The position numbers and the translations under genes are program-made. From the NCBI GenBank assembly GCA_030681635.1, contig JAUXRT010000398.1, forward strand, positions 1 through 13,361: a stretch of 13,361 bases of DNA, given 5' to 3'. Shown here piece after piece: positions 5,892 through 12,625 of this stretch. The first letter of the stretch is position 1; each line of letters opens with the position of its first letter. The notes beneath the pieces are model-generated. The model did no database searches. It was not told the DNA's origin and worked only from the letters and a program-made list of their open reading frames with translations. This DNA comes from Reyranella sp. (GTDB lineage: Bacteria > Pseudomonadota > Alphaproteobacteria > Reyranellales > Reyranellaceae).

Positions 5892-6875
5892 CTACTCCGG
5901 CTTCAGACCGATTTCCGTCAGCACCTTCAACATCACCTCGGTATCCTTCTTGAACCGCGCGTTGGTGTCCGCAAAGCTGAGCGGTCCCACGATCAGGTAG
6001 TTGGTGAGGAGCTGCTGCACCTTCGGATCGGTGCCGGCCTCGATCAGCGTGTCGCTGAGCTTCTTCACGATGTCCTTGGGCGTCGCCGACGGCACGGCGA
6101 AGGCGGCGAAGGCGCGGCTGTCGTAAAAGCCGCCGACCGCGCCCTGCTCCTGCATCGTCGGCACGTCGGGCAAGGATGCGAGCCGGTCGCCGGTGATGGC
6201 GATCGCTTTGCCCTTGCCGGAGGCGATCACGCCCGCCGAGGCGGCCGGGCTGCCCGAGGCGCCATCGAGCGCCTGCGCCGTCACGTCGGCCCACATCGCG
6301 GCCTCGCCGCGATACTGCACCACCTCGGCCTTGAAGCCATATTGCTTGGCCATGGTCTCGATCAGCACATGCGGCGTCGAGCCGGGGCCGTAGGCGCCCC
6401 AGTTCACCTTGTCGACCTTCTTGGCGTAGGCGATGAACTCGGCGAGGTTCTTGGCGCCGGTCTTTTCGGCCGCCACCACGGGCCCACCGGTGCTGGTCGT
6501 CATGGTGAGGTAGGTGAAATCCTTCTCCGGATCGTAGGGCAGGTCCTTCACCGTGATGCGGTTCTGGATCAGCGACGAGGAGATGGTGCAGAGGATGGTG
6601 TAGCCGTCGGGCGCCGCGCGCTTGACCTCGGCCGTGCCGATGGAGCCGCTCGCGCCGCCCTTGTTCTCGACGATGACTGTCGTGCCGAGCTTGCGCCCGA
6701 GGTAGTCGCCGAAGGAGCGCGCGATGCCGTCGGTCTGGCCGCCGGCCGGATAGGGCACGATGATGCGGATCGGCTTGTTGGGGAAGGTTCCTTGCGCCCG
6801 CGAGGCGGTGAACAGGGCGGGCGTCGCGAGGATGCCTGCGGAGGCCGCGATGATGCGGCGCCGGGTTGGATTCAA
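5892..6875 (-). CDS. TTT/Bug-family extracytoplasmic substrate-binding protein
   Basis: This encodes a 327-residue periplasmic receptor of the tripartite tricarboxylate transporter (Bug) type. The N-terminus has a twin-arginine-like signal (TRRRIIAASAG, hydrophobic core, SRA near residue 27). The family pattern follows: FPNKPIRIIVPYPAGGQTDG, GTTVIVENKGGASGSIGTAE, APDGYTILC, and near the C-terminus LPDVPTMQEQG. Length is normal for the family. The start is a TTG at 6875 with AAGGGAGG five bases upstream; no ATG fits. Bug receptors bind carboxylated or aromatic small molecules, and the ligand here cannot be deduced. No TctA/TctB membrane genes are in the window, so this is an orphan receptor, as is common for the family. 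The neighbouring Rieske oxygenase gene on the same strand hints at aromatic substrates, but the two are separated by another gene and by a repeat. Confidence 0.93.
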   Translation of the reverse strand: MNPTRRRIIAASAGILATPALFTASRAQGTFPNKPIRIIVPYPAGGQTDGIARSFGDYLGRKLGTTVIVENKGGASGSIGTAEVKRAAPDGYTILCTISSSLIQNRITVKDLPYDPEKDFTYLTMTTSTGGPVVAAEKTGAKNLAEFIAYAKKVDKVNWGAYGPGSTPHVLIETMAKQYGFKAEVVQYRGEAAMWADVTAQALDGASGSPAASAGVIASGKGKAIAITGDRLASLPDVPTMQEQGAVGGFYDSRAFAAFAVPSATPKDIVKKLSDTLIEAGTDPKVQQLLTNYLIVGPLSFADTNARFKKDTEVMLKVLTEIGLKPE

Positions 6876-6880
6876 GAGAG

Positions 6881-6888
6881 CCTCCCTT
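6881..6888 (-). promoter_or_regulatory. Ribosome site that fixes the TTG start of the TTT receptor
   Basis: AAGGGAGG on the minus strand is followed by five bases (CTCTC) and TTG at 6875-6873. The site is near the anti-Shine-Dalgarno consensus and supports a TTG start in a gene without a usable ATG. Confidence 0.7.
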
Positions 6889-7091
6889 ACATGTACGCGA
6901 GGCCTCTGGTGGCCATCGTCTTCGGGCGGGACCTTAGGTCAGTGCGTGTGAAGCGGGCAAGGGATGGCCGCGACAAGGACCGCGCGAGTCCGGCGGCGGT
7001 TCGAATTGCGAAACGCGCGGTCCGCCGCGGCCCAGCTCCGACGCCGGCGACGCTCGCCGATTCGCCTTCCTCTAGAAAGAGTTGTAGATTT

Positions 7092-7119
7092 TTGCCAACG
7101 ACAACCGCGCGTGTATGGG
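7092..7119 (+). promoter_or_regulatory. Possible promoter of the lipoprotein gene
   Basis: TTGCCA (7092-7097) and TATGGG (7114-7119) are 16 bases apart and lie about 40 bases before the ATG at 7159. The -35 box matches the sigma-70 consensus in five of six bases, the -10 box in only three. The rest of 6876-7158 must also hold the promoter of the divergent TTT receptor; I see no gene in it. Confidence 0.3.
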
Positions 7120-7158
7120 CCACGCCGAAAAAGTCGTATCTGGGGGGATTCAAATACA

Positions 7159-7716
7159 ATGCGATTCTATGCGCTGATCGGCGCCAGCTTGCTGCTGGCC
7201 GCCTGTGCCGGGCGTGCGCCCAATCCTGTCGCCGTCGTCCAGCCGCAGGACCGTTACATGGACTGCGCCGCGATTTCCGCCGAGGTACAGGCCAACAACA
7301 AGAAGATCTCCGAACTCGGCGGCGACGAAGGCACCAAGGTTGCCCAGAACGTCATTGTCGGCGTCGCCGGCCTGGTCATTCCCATCCTGTGGTTCGGCAT
7401 GGATTTCCAGGGGACGGCGCCCAAGGAAATCGCCGCCCTTCAGTCGCGCCAGCAGTATCTCGGCACCATGGCGGAAGCGCGCTGCGGCGCCGTCGTTCCC
7501 CTGCCGGTGCAGAACATTCCGCCGACGCCTCAAGCGCCGACGCCCGGCGCCGTGCCCGCCGTCGTCGCTCCCGTGCCGGCCGGCGCAACGCCTGTCTCCG
7601 CGCCGGCGACGGCCCCCTCCGGGGCGCAACCCGAACTCGACTGCATCGATCCGGCCGGGATCAAGTACCGCATCAACGGGACGGCCTGTCCCCCGCCCTC
7701 GGTGCCCGCTAACTAG
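7159..7716 (+). CDS. Small lipoprotein of unknown function
   Basis: This encodes a 185-residue protein with a clear lipoprotein signal: MRFYALIGASLLLAAC, lipobox LAAC with Cys16. The mature part has a Cys-containing segment (YMDCAAISAEVQANNKKI), then one hydrophobic stretch (VAQNVIVGVAGLVIPILWFG). A polar helix with a RQQYLGTMAEARC motif follows, then a long Pro/Ala-rich linker (about 115-155), and a short C-terminal domain with two Cys (ELDCIDPAG, NGTACPPP). The linker may reach across the periplasm. I recognise this layout as a conserved lipoprotein of alphaproteobacteria but know no function. A G-rich site (GGGGGG) lies about 12 bases before the ATG at 7159; frames reading in from further upstream lack a signal peptide. 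It converges on the Rieske gene, and its 3' end meets copy 2 of the palindromic repeat. Confidence 0.82.
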   Translation: MRFYALIGASLLLAACAGRAPNPVAVVQPQDRYMDCAAISAEVQANNKKISELGGDEGTKVAQNVIVGVAGLVIPILWFGMDFQGTAPKEIAALQSRQQYLGTMAEARCGAVVPLPVQNIPPTPQAPTPGAVPAVVAPVPAGATPVSAPATAPSGAQPELDCIDPAGIKYRINGTACPPPSVPAN

Positions 7717-7725
7717 GGTGGAGGC

Positions 7726-7795
7726 GGCACCGATCGACGCTCCCGGACATTGCTACGCAATGTCCTGACGCTCCTCGGCCAAGCGGAGCTTGGCC
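7726..7795 (-). repeat. Modular palindromic repeat, copy 2 (overlaps the Rieske gene end)
   Basis: The constant arm (7726-7753) has CGCTCCCGGACATTGC in common with copies 1 and 3. Core A is present: GGACATTGC (7745-7753) pairs with GCAATGTCC (7757-7765), with loop TAC where copy 1 has TGC. A second hairpin follows: GGCCAAGC (7777-7784) with GCTTGGCC (7788-7795). The loop of core A supplies the TAG stop of the Rieske gene on the minus strand, and the rest of the element encodes its last dozen or so residues. Confidence 0.85.
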
Positions 7796-8907
7796 ACATG
7801 CTCGGTCAAATGACGATGGAAATGCCCGATCGCCTGCTCGTAATGGCCGAAGGTGAAGTGGGTGTTGGCGTCGGCGGCGAGGCCGTCCTGGATGGCGCAG
7901 GCCGCGTAGCGGTCCTCGGTCAGGCCGGCATCCTGCACGAACCCGGCATCGCGCCGGGCCTCCTCGATGTCGAGCGGCTTGCCGTTCTTGATGCGCGGGG
8001 CGAGCTGATAGACGACCCAGTGGGTTTCCGAGGGGCTGACCGGCTCCAGGATGACGAGCATGGCGTGGCTCGAGAGGAAGCTGACGTGGGTGTTGGGGAA
8101 GAGCTGGTGCGTATCGGTGAGGCGGCCCTGCACGCTCCAGTTTTCACGCGGCACTTCGCGCAGCTTCTCGATGCGGCGGAACGGGAAGACGATGCGCGAG
8201 TTGCGGCCGTGCAGCTCGACCACGTTCAGATTGTCGTAGCCGTAGGGGTAGAAGCTCTGATTGTGCAGGGCCTTGATGTGATAGCCCTCCATAGAAGTCT
8301 CGCCGATCAGCTTCCAGTTGGACTTGTCGTCGAACTCGAGCTTGTTGAAGAGGACGTAATCTGAGGGCAGCAGGTCCGGCACGTCCGGCAAGGCGCCGTC
8401 GGACAGCGGCGTGTCCTGCGTCACGAAGACGATGCCGCCTTTTTCGTCGACCTGATGCACCGGCACGAGCCCGTGCGCGTCCTTGTCGAGGCCGGGAAAA
8501 CCGTCCTCGCCGGGAACGTGGCGCAAGGTGCCGTCGAGACCGTAGGTCCAGGCGTGATAGGGGCAGGCGAAGGCCTTGCTGCAGCCCTCGCCGTCGGCGA
8601 GCCGCATGCCGCGGTGGCGGCAGGCGTTGCGGAAGCCGCGCACGATGCCGTCGGCACCGCGCACCACCAGGAGTGGCGTGCCGACGGTGGTGCGGGCGAT
8701 GTAGGAGCCGGCCTCCGGCAGGGCCGCGGAGGGGCAGAAGGCCATCGGCACGCGGCGCAGCACGGCGAGCTCCTGGGCGAAGCGCTCGGGAGAGGTGTAG
8801 TTCGCCACGGGCTCGCGCCACACTGTCGTGCCCTTGTCCGTCGACTTGCCGTCGACATGGGCCAGGATGCGGTCGACGAGGTCGGTGTCGTTGAGAAGCG
8901 TACTCAT
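7753..8907 (-). CDS. Rieske non-heme iron oxygenase, alpha (catalytic) subunit
   Basis: This encodes a 384-residue ring-hydroxylating oxygenase large subunit. The Rieske [2Fe-2S] motif is C96-R-H98 with C115-P-Y-H118 (sequences NACRHRGMRL and FACPYHAWTY). The mononuclear iron site has H210 and H215 in METHionine-containing SMEGYHIKALHNQSF, with an acidic partner at E331/D332. Length and domain order are normal. The enzyme would oxidise an aromatic or N-methylated substrate with electrons from a reductase, which is not encoded in this window. The ATG at 8907 has GGAAAG six bases upstream. The last residues (about AKLRLAEERQDIA) and the stop codon are supplied by copy 2 of the palindromic repeat, so the original C-terminus may have been replaced. 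The substrate cannot be told from the sequence. Confidence 0.93.
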   Translation of the reverse strand: MSTLLNDTDLVDRILAHVDGKSTDKGTTVWREPVANYTSPERFAQELAVLRRVPMAFCPSAALPEAGSYIARTTVGTPLLVVRGADGIVRGFRNACRHRGMRLADGEGCSKAFACPYHAWTYGLDGTLRHVPGEDGFPGLDKDAHGLVPVHQVDEKGGIVFVTQDTPLSDGALPDVPDLLPSDYVLFNKLEFDDKSNWKLIGETSMEGYHIKALHNQSFYPYGYDNLNVVELHGRNSRIVFPFRRIEKLREVPRENWSVQGRLTDTHQLFPNTHVSFLSSHAMLVILEPVSPSETHWVVYQLAPRIKNGKPLDIEEARRDAGFVQDAGLTEDRYAACAIQDGLAADANTHFTFGHYEQAIGHFHRHLTEHVAKLRLAEERQDIA

Positions 8908-8938
8908 GCTTTACTTTCCGATTTGCGGCGACTGGGGC

Positions 8939-9032
8939 GGCGCCGATCGGCGCTCCCGGACATTGCAAAGCTTGGCGGCTTGTAAACAAGCCGCGGCCTG
9001 ACGCTAACCGGCTCGAGCTAACGCTCGAACCG
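8939..9032 (-). repeat. Modular palindromic repeat, copy 3 (recombinant A/B form)
   Basis: The constant arm (8939-8966) is again followed by GGACATTGC, but the right half of core A is missing and core B takes its place: GCGGCTTG (8975-8982) pairs with CAAGCCGC (8987-8994). The 31 bases 8970-9000 equal 5830-5860 of copy 1. A terminal hairpin follows (9009-9018 with 9023-9032, one mismatch) whose loop edge contains the TAG stop of the PEBP gene. The element lies between the PEBP and Rieske genes, both on the minus strand. Confidence 0.85.
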
Positions 9033-9518
9033 ACCCGTGAGCGTGGCCTTCGCCAGCGTGTTGAAGTGGAGCTGGAAGCCCACGATGGCGGCCGAGGTGT
9101 CGGCGGCGACGGGGAGTGCTGCTTCCTTCACGGCGAAGACGGTGAAGGCGTAGCGGTGCGGGCCGTGGCCCTGCGGCGGACAGGGGCCACCGTAGCCGGG
9201 GGCGCCGAAATCCGTCCGCGTCTGCAGCGCGCCTTTCGGCAGCAGGCCCGCCTTGGGATTGCCGGCGTCGAGCGCGAGCTCGGTCGTGCCGGCCGGGATG
9301 TTGACCACCACCCAGTGCCAGAAGCCGCTGCCGGTCGGCGCGTCGGGATCGAAGCAATGGACGGCGAAGCTCTTGGTGCCCTCGGGCGCGCCGGACCATT
9401 TCAGGTGCGGCGACTTGTTGCCGCCGCCGCAGCCGAAGCCGTACTCGGCCGACAGGATGTGCTCCATACCGAGGGCCGCGCCCTCCTTGAAACTGTCACT
9501 CGTCACCGTGAACGCCAT
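9018..9518 (-). CDS. YbhB/YbcL-type PEBP (Raf kinase inhibitor-like) protein
   Basis: This encodes a 166-residue soluble protein of the phosphatidylethanolamine-binding family. The ligand-pocket motifs are present in order: DPDAPTGSGFWHWVVVNIP (57-75, with H68) and GPCPPQGHGPHRYAFTVFA (111-129). Bacterial members are cytoplasmic or periplasmic proteins whose biochemical role is not settled; no signal peptide is seen here. The ATG at 9518 is chosen over the one at 9590 because GGGAGG lies six bases upstream and family members begin shortly before the first strand (MAFTVTSDSF). The stop codon lies in the loop of a hairpin belonging to copy 3 of the palindromic repeat, so the last residues (RFER) are repeat-encoded. 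Confidence 0.92.
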   Translation of the reverse strand: MAFTVTSDSFKEGAALGMEHILSAEYGFGCGGGNKSPHLKWSGAPEGTKSFAVHCFDPDAPTGSGFWHWVVVNIPAGTTELALDAGNPKAGLLPKGALQTRTDFGAPGYGGPCPPQGHGPHRYAFTVFAVKEAALPVAADTSAAIVGFQLHFNTLAKATLTGRFER

Positions 9519-9613
9519 GGATCGCCTCCCATTAAGTGTGGGCAGAGAGTGGACCAGCGGCGGGCTCGCGTGCAATGGGGCCGACCGCACCGCGAGAATG
9601 AGCTGGCCGCGCT

Positions 9614-11026
9614 CTATGGGTTATCCGTGGTCTGGTTCTCTGTGGTCGCGACCATTTCGCGCGCCAGATCCATCTCGGTGACATGCGCCTTGAAGCGCTC
9701 CAGTTCCTTGCCGCCGAGACGGGTGCGCTGGGCCGTGCGCGCCACGCTGAGCGGATCGACCGGCCTTCCGTGGCGATGCAGCTCGAAATGGAGGTGCGGG
9801 CCTGTCGAAAGACCGGTGCTGCCGACGAAGCCGATCACCTGGCCCTGGCGCACGCGCGCGCTTCGCCGCACCCCGGGCGCGATGCGCGACATGTGCGCAT
9901 AGCCGGTCGCCAGGCCGCCGTCGTGGCTGATCTTGACCCATCTTCCGTAGCCGCCGTTGCGGCCGGCCTCGACCACGCGGCCAGCGCCGGCGGCGAGGAT
10001 CGGCGTGCCCGTCGGGGCCGCGAAGTCGACGCCGGCATGCAGCCGCGTGAATTTCAGGACCGGATGGCGGCGATGGCCGAAGCGCGAGGAGATGCGGCTC
10101 ATGTTCAAGGGCGTGCGCAGCAGCGCCTTGACCACGCTCTCGCCGTCGCGATTGTAGAAGAAATCCTCGCCGCCCTGCGGCTGGAACCGGTAGACGCTGA
10201 AACGCTCGTCGCCGCCGCCGGTGGTGAGTTCGGCCCACAGCACGCGGCCGTCATCGACCGCCTGGCCGTCGCTGGTCCACGACCGCTCGATCAGCACGTC
10301 GAAGCGGTCGCCGACCTTGATGTCGTGCTGGAAGTTCACGTCCCAGGAGAAGGCGCGCAGCATTTCCGCGAGCGGGCCGCGCGGCACGCCGGCGGCCTCG
10401 GCGCTGGCGATGACCGAGCCCTCGACCTCGCCCGAGGCGCGCTCCCGCTTCGCGGTGACCGCGAAGATCTCCTCCTCGACGCTGTAGCCGCCCTCGCCGT
10501 CGCGCTCGAGCGTGATCTCGCGCCGTGGCTCGGGCCGGATCGTGAGCGCGAGCAGGACCGGCGTCGCGTCGGCGTCGTCCGCCGGTCCCATTTTAACGGT
10601 CAGGGCCTGGCCGACGGGCAGGCTCTTCAGGCGCACGCGCTCGGCCAGGGCAGCGATGGTGTTGCCGATATCGCCTGAGGCAACGCCGAGCTTCTGCAGC
10701 ACCCGGGCGACCGTATCGCCCTTGGCGAGACGCACCAAAGTTTCAACGGAAGAACTCTCGACGGGCGAGATCTCGACGGAAGATTCAGTCGATGGCGCAG
10801 GCGACTCTTCGCGTCCTGCCGCCAGGATGTCCTCGGCGGTCGGCGGGGCGGTCGGGTCGGCCAACGGAAACGTCAGCGACAGAGAAGCCGTCTCGGCGGA
10901 CTCCGCGGGCTGGAGAAAAAAGCGCGCCGCTCCCCAGCCGAGGGCGGCCACAACGGCAAGGACGCCGAACCCGACGCAGAACTTTCGCCAGAGATGGTGA
11001 TGAGGGGGAGCAGAGGTGCCATTCAT
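9614..11026 (-). CDS. M23-family (LytM-type, MepM-like) murein endopeptidase
   Basis: This encodes a 470-residue envelope protein. An N-terminal membrane segment (about 16-37, FCVGFGVLAVVAALGWGAARFF) anchors it in the inner membrane. An acidic, Ser/Pro-rich linker follows to about 95, and then an OapA/LysM-like segment (about 96-145, with AKGDTVARVLQKLG). The C-terminal M23 peptidase domain (about 310-430) has the full zinc site: H330 and D334 in LHAGVD, H378 in YAHMS, and H411/H413 in PHLHFELH. The order matches MepM, which cuts peptide cross-links to allow cell-wall growth. The ATG at 11026 has no clear ribosome site, but no better start is seen. It is divergent from the FAD oxidoreductase gene with 92 bases between them. 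Function is well supported by an intact active site. Confidence 0.92.
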   Translation of the reverse strand: MNGTSAPPHHHLWRKFCVGFGVLAVVAALGWGAARFFLQPAESAETASLSLTFPLADPTAPPTAEDILAAGREESPAPSTESSVEISPVESSSVETLVRLAKGDTVARVLQKLGVASGDIGNTIAALAERVRLKSLPVGQALTVKMGPADDADATPVLLALTIRPEPRREITLERDGEGGYSVEEEIFAVTAKRERASGEVEGSVIASAEAAGVPRGPLAEMLRAFSWDVNFQHDIKVGDRFDVLIERSWTSDGQAVDDGRVLWAELTTGGGDERFSVYRFQPQGGEDFFYNRDGESVVKALLRTPLNMSRISSRFGHRRHPVLKFTRLHAGVDFAAPTGTPILAAGAGRVVEAGRNGGYGRWVKISHDGGLATGYAHMSRIAPGVRRSARVRQGQVIGFVGSTGLSTGPHLHFELHRHGRPVDPLSVARTAQRTRLGGKELERFKAHVTEMDLAREMVATTENQTTDNP

Positions 11027-11118
11027 GCCGCGGCGGAGACTTGGTCAGAAACTTGGCAGCAATGTGATGACCTGCTTTCCGTGGACAAAGAACAAGCGAC
11101 ACGCAACAAACAACGGGC

Positions 11119-12162
11119 ATGGACCGGGCCGGACGCATCGTCATCTGCGGCGGCGGCGTGATCGGCGCCGCCATCGCCTACTATCTCAGCGCGCGCGGGG
11201 CGCGGCCAGTCGTGATCGAACGCCACGAGATCGCCGGCGCCGCTTCGGGCAAGTCGGGCGGCTTCCTGGCGCTCGACTGGTGTCACGGCACGCCGCTCGA
11301 CCGCCTCGCCCGGCGGAGTTTTGCGCTGCATGCCGAACTGGCCGAGACGCTCGGCAATCCCTGGGGCTTTAGGCGGCTCGCGACCTATGCCGGCCAAGTG
11401 CGCGAGGGTCGGAGCAGCGGCCGTGCTGCGCGGCTGCCGTGGCTGGGCGACGGCGTGGAAATCACCGGACAGATCGGCGGGCCGGAGACCACCGCGCTGG
11501 TCGAGCCGCGCGCCTTCACGACCGGGCTGATGCGCGCGTCGGGCGCGGAGGTGAAGCGCGGCACGGTCGTGGGGCTGGCGGACGGCGGCGTGGTGCTCGA
11601 GGGCGGCGAGACGATCGAAGGCGATGCGGTGGTGATCGCGATGGGGCCCTGGTCGAATTTCGAGGGGCTGCCACAGGTGTTCGGCCTGAAGGGCCACAGT
11701 CTCGTGTTCAGGACCGGCGACGCCATTCCCGCCGAGGCGCTGTTCCTCGAATACCAGGAAGCGAGCGGCGAAGTGCTGACGCCCGAGATTTTTCCGCGCG
11801 CCGACGGCACGGTGTGGGCCTGCGCCATTTCCAGCACCTCTGGCCTGCCGCGCGATCCCGCCGAGGTCGCGGCCGACGACGGCGCACATGCGCGGCTGGA
11901 GGCGCTGTGCCGTTCGCTCGCACCGGCGCTGGCCCGCGCGCCCCTCGTGGCAAAGCAGGCGTGCTTCAGGCCGGTGACGGAAGATGGCTTGCCGCTGATC
12001 GGACGCTTGCCGGGCATGGACGGGGTCTATGTCGCGACCGGCCACAGTGTCTGGGGCATGCTGAACGCGCCCGCGACCGGCGAGGCGATGGCCGGGCTGA
12101 TCCTCGACGGCGCCGCGGCCCACGTCGATCTCGCGCCTTTCGCACCGGGACGGCTGCGTTAG
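11119..12162 (+). CDS. FAD-dependent oxidoreductase (DAO/Tda3-like)
   Basis: This encodes a 347-residue flavoprotein of the D-amino-acid-oxidase fold. The N-terminal dinucleotide motif is G11-x-G13-x-x-G16 (ICGGGVIGAAIAYYLS) with E34 ending the second strand for ribose binding. GAASGKSGGFLALDW (40-54) is a signature of the Tda3/FOXRED-like branch of the family. The C-terminal LPLIGRLPGMDGVYVATGHS completes the FAD site. No signal peptide is seen. Such enzymes oxidise C-N bonds of amino acids or related amines, releasing imines; the substrate is unknown. No clear ribosome site precedes the ATG at 11119. A ridA-like gene follows after 32 bases on the same strand, which fits the chemistry because RidA hydrolyses reactive imines. 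The two probably form an operon. Confidence 0.88.
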   Translation: MDRAGRIVICGGGVIGAAIAYYLSARGARPVVIERHEIAGAASGKSGGFLALDWCHGTPLDRLARRSFALHAELAETLGNPWGFRRLATYAGQVREGRSSGRAARLPWLGDGVEITGQIGGPETTALVEPRAFTTGLMRASGAEVKRGTVVGLADGGVVLEGGETIEGDAVVIAMGPWSNFEGLPQVFGLKGHSLVFRTGDAIPAEALFLEYQEASGEVLTPEIFPRADGTVWACAISSTSGLPRDPAEVAADDGAHARLEALCRSLAPALARAPLVAKQACFRPVTEDGLPLIGRLPGMDGVYVATGHSVWGMLNAPATGEAMAGLILDGAAAHVDLAPFAPGRLR

Positions 12163-12194
12163 ACTGCGCCCCAAGAATCACGGAGGAAATTGAA

Positions 12195-12614
12195 ATGGCC
12201 GCATCCGACATCGCCTACACGCCGATCCTGCCCGAGGGCTGGCCGCGCCCGCGCGGCTTCTCCCATGCCGTCGTGGCCACCGGCACAAGGAGCGTGCGCA
12301 TCGCGGGCCAGATCGGCCGCGCGCCGGGCGAAGCACACATCGCGGCGGGCACCGATGCCGGCGCGCAGTGGAAGGTGGCGCTCTCCAATGTCGTGGCGGT
12401 GCTGAAGGCGGCGGGCGGCGAGCCCACGCATCTGGTGGCGCTGCGGGCCTAGGTGACCGACATCGCCGAGGTCAACGCCGCGGGTGCAGCCATCGGGGCC
12501 GCCTGGGGCGTCACGCTCGGGAAACACTTCCCGGCGATGACGCTGGTCCAGGTCTCGGCCCTGATCGACCCCAACGCCAAGGTCGAGATCGAGGCCGACG
12601 CCGTCTTACCGTGA
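12195..12614 (+). pseudogene. RidA-family deaminase interrupted by an in-frame amber codon
   Basis: The frame from ATG 12195 (GGAGG eight bases upstream) to TGA 12612-12614 is 139 codons, the normal length of a RidA-family protein (reactive imine/enamine deaminase). Codon 86 (12450-12452) is TAG. The reading before it ends in THLVALRA and after it resumes with VTDIAEVNAAG, FPAMTLVQVSAL and VEIEADAVLP, all RidA-like; relatives usually have Tyr at this point. A single base change (TAC or TAT to TAG) explains it, with no frameshift and no decay of the second half. It could be a recent nonsense mutation, a base-calling error, or a read-through site. The codon after the stop is GTG, so a separate C-terminal fragment is conceivable but lacks a ribosome site. 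It probably forms an operon with the FAD oxidoreductase. Confidence 0.88.
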
Positions 12615-12625
12615 GGCGGCGCCTC

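Noticed and set aside
6887..7159. Minus-strand 90-codon frame between the TTT receptor and the lipoprotein
   Set aside because: It lacks a ribosome site, would occupy the only promoter space for two divergent genes, and shows no recognisable motif.
6342..7712. Plus-strand open frame of 456 codons across the TTT receptor and into the lipoprotein
   Set aside because: It is antisense to a clear Bug-family gene, low in complexity (rich in Gly, Arg, Ala), and its end runs out of frame through the lipoprotein gene. It is a shadow of GC-rich codon use.
5738..9032. CRISPR array
   Set aside because: Repeats are far apart, differ in their cores and sit between unrelated genes; there are no regular spacers and no cas genes.
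9683..10678. Plus-strand open frame of 331 codons opposite the M23 peptidase
   Set aside because: Ala/Arg-rich without motifs and entirely inside a gene with an intact zinc site on the other strand.
11023..12174. Minus-strand open frame of 383 codons opposite the FAD oxidoreductase
   Set aside because: The translation is Arg/Gly/His/Ala-rich with no domain, while the plus strand has a full FAD-binding signature.
12453..12614. Separate small gene starting at the GTG after the ridA amber codon
   Set aside because: No ribosome site precedes it and the product would be only the C-terminal part of the RidA fold.
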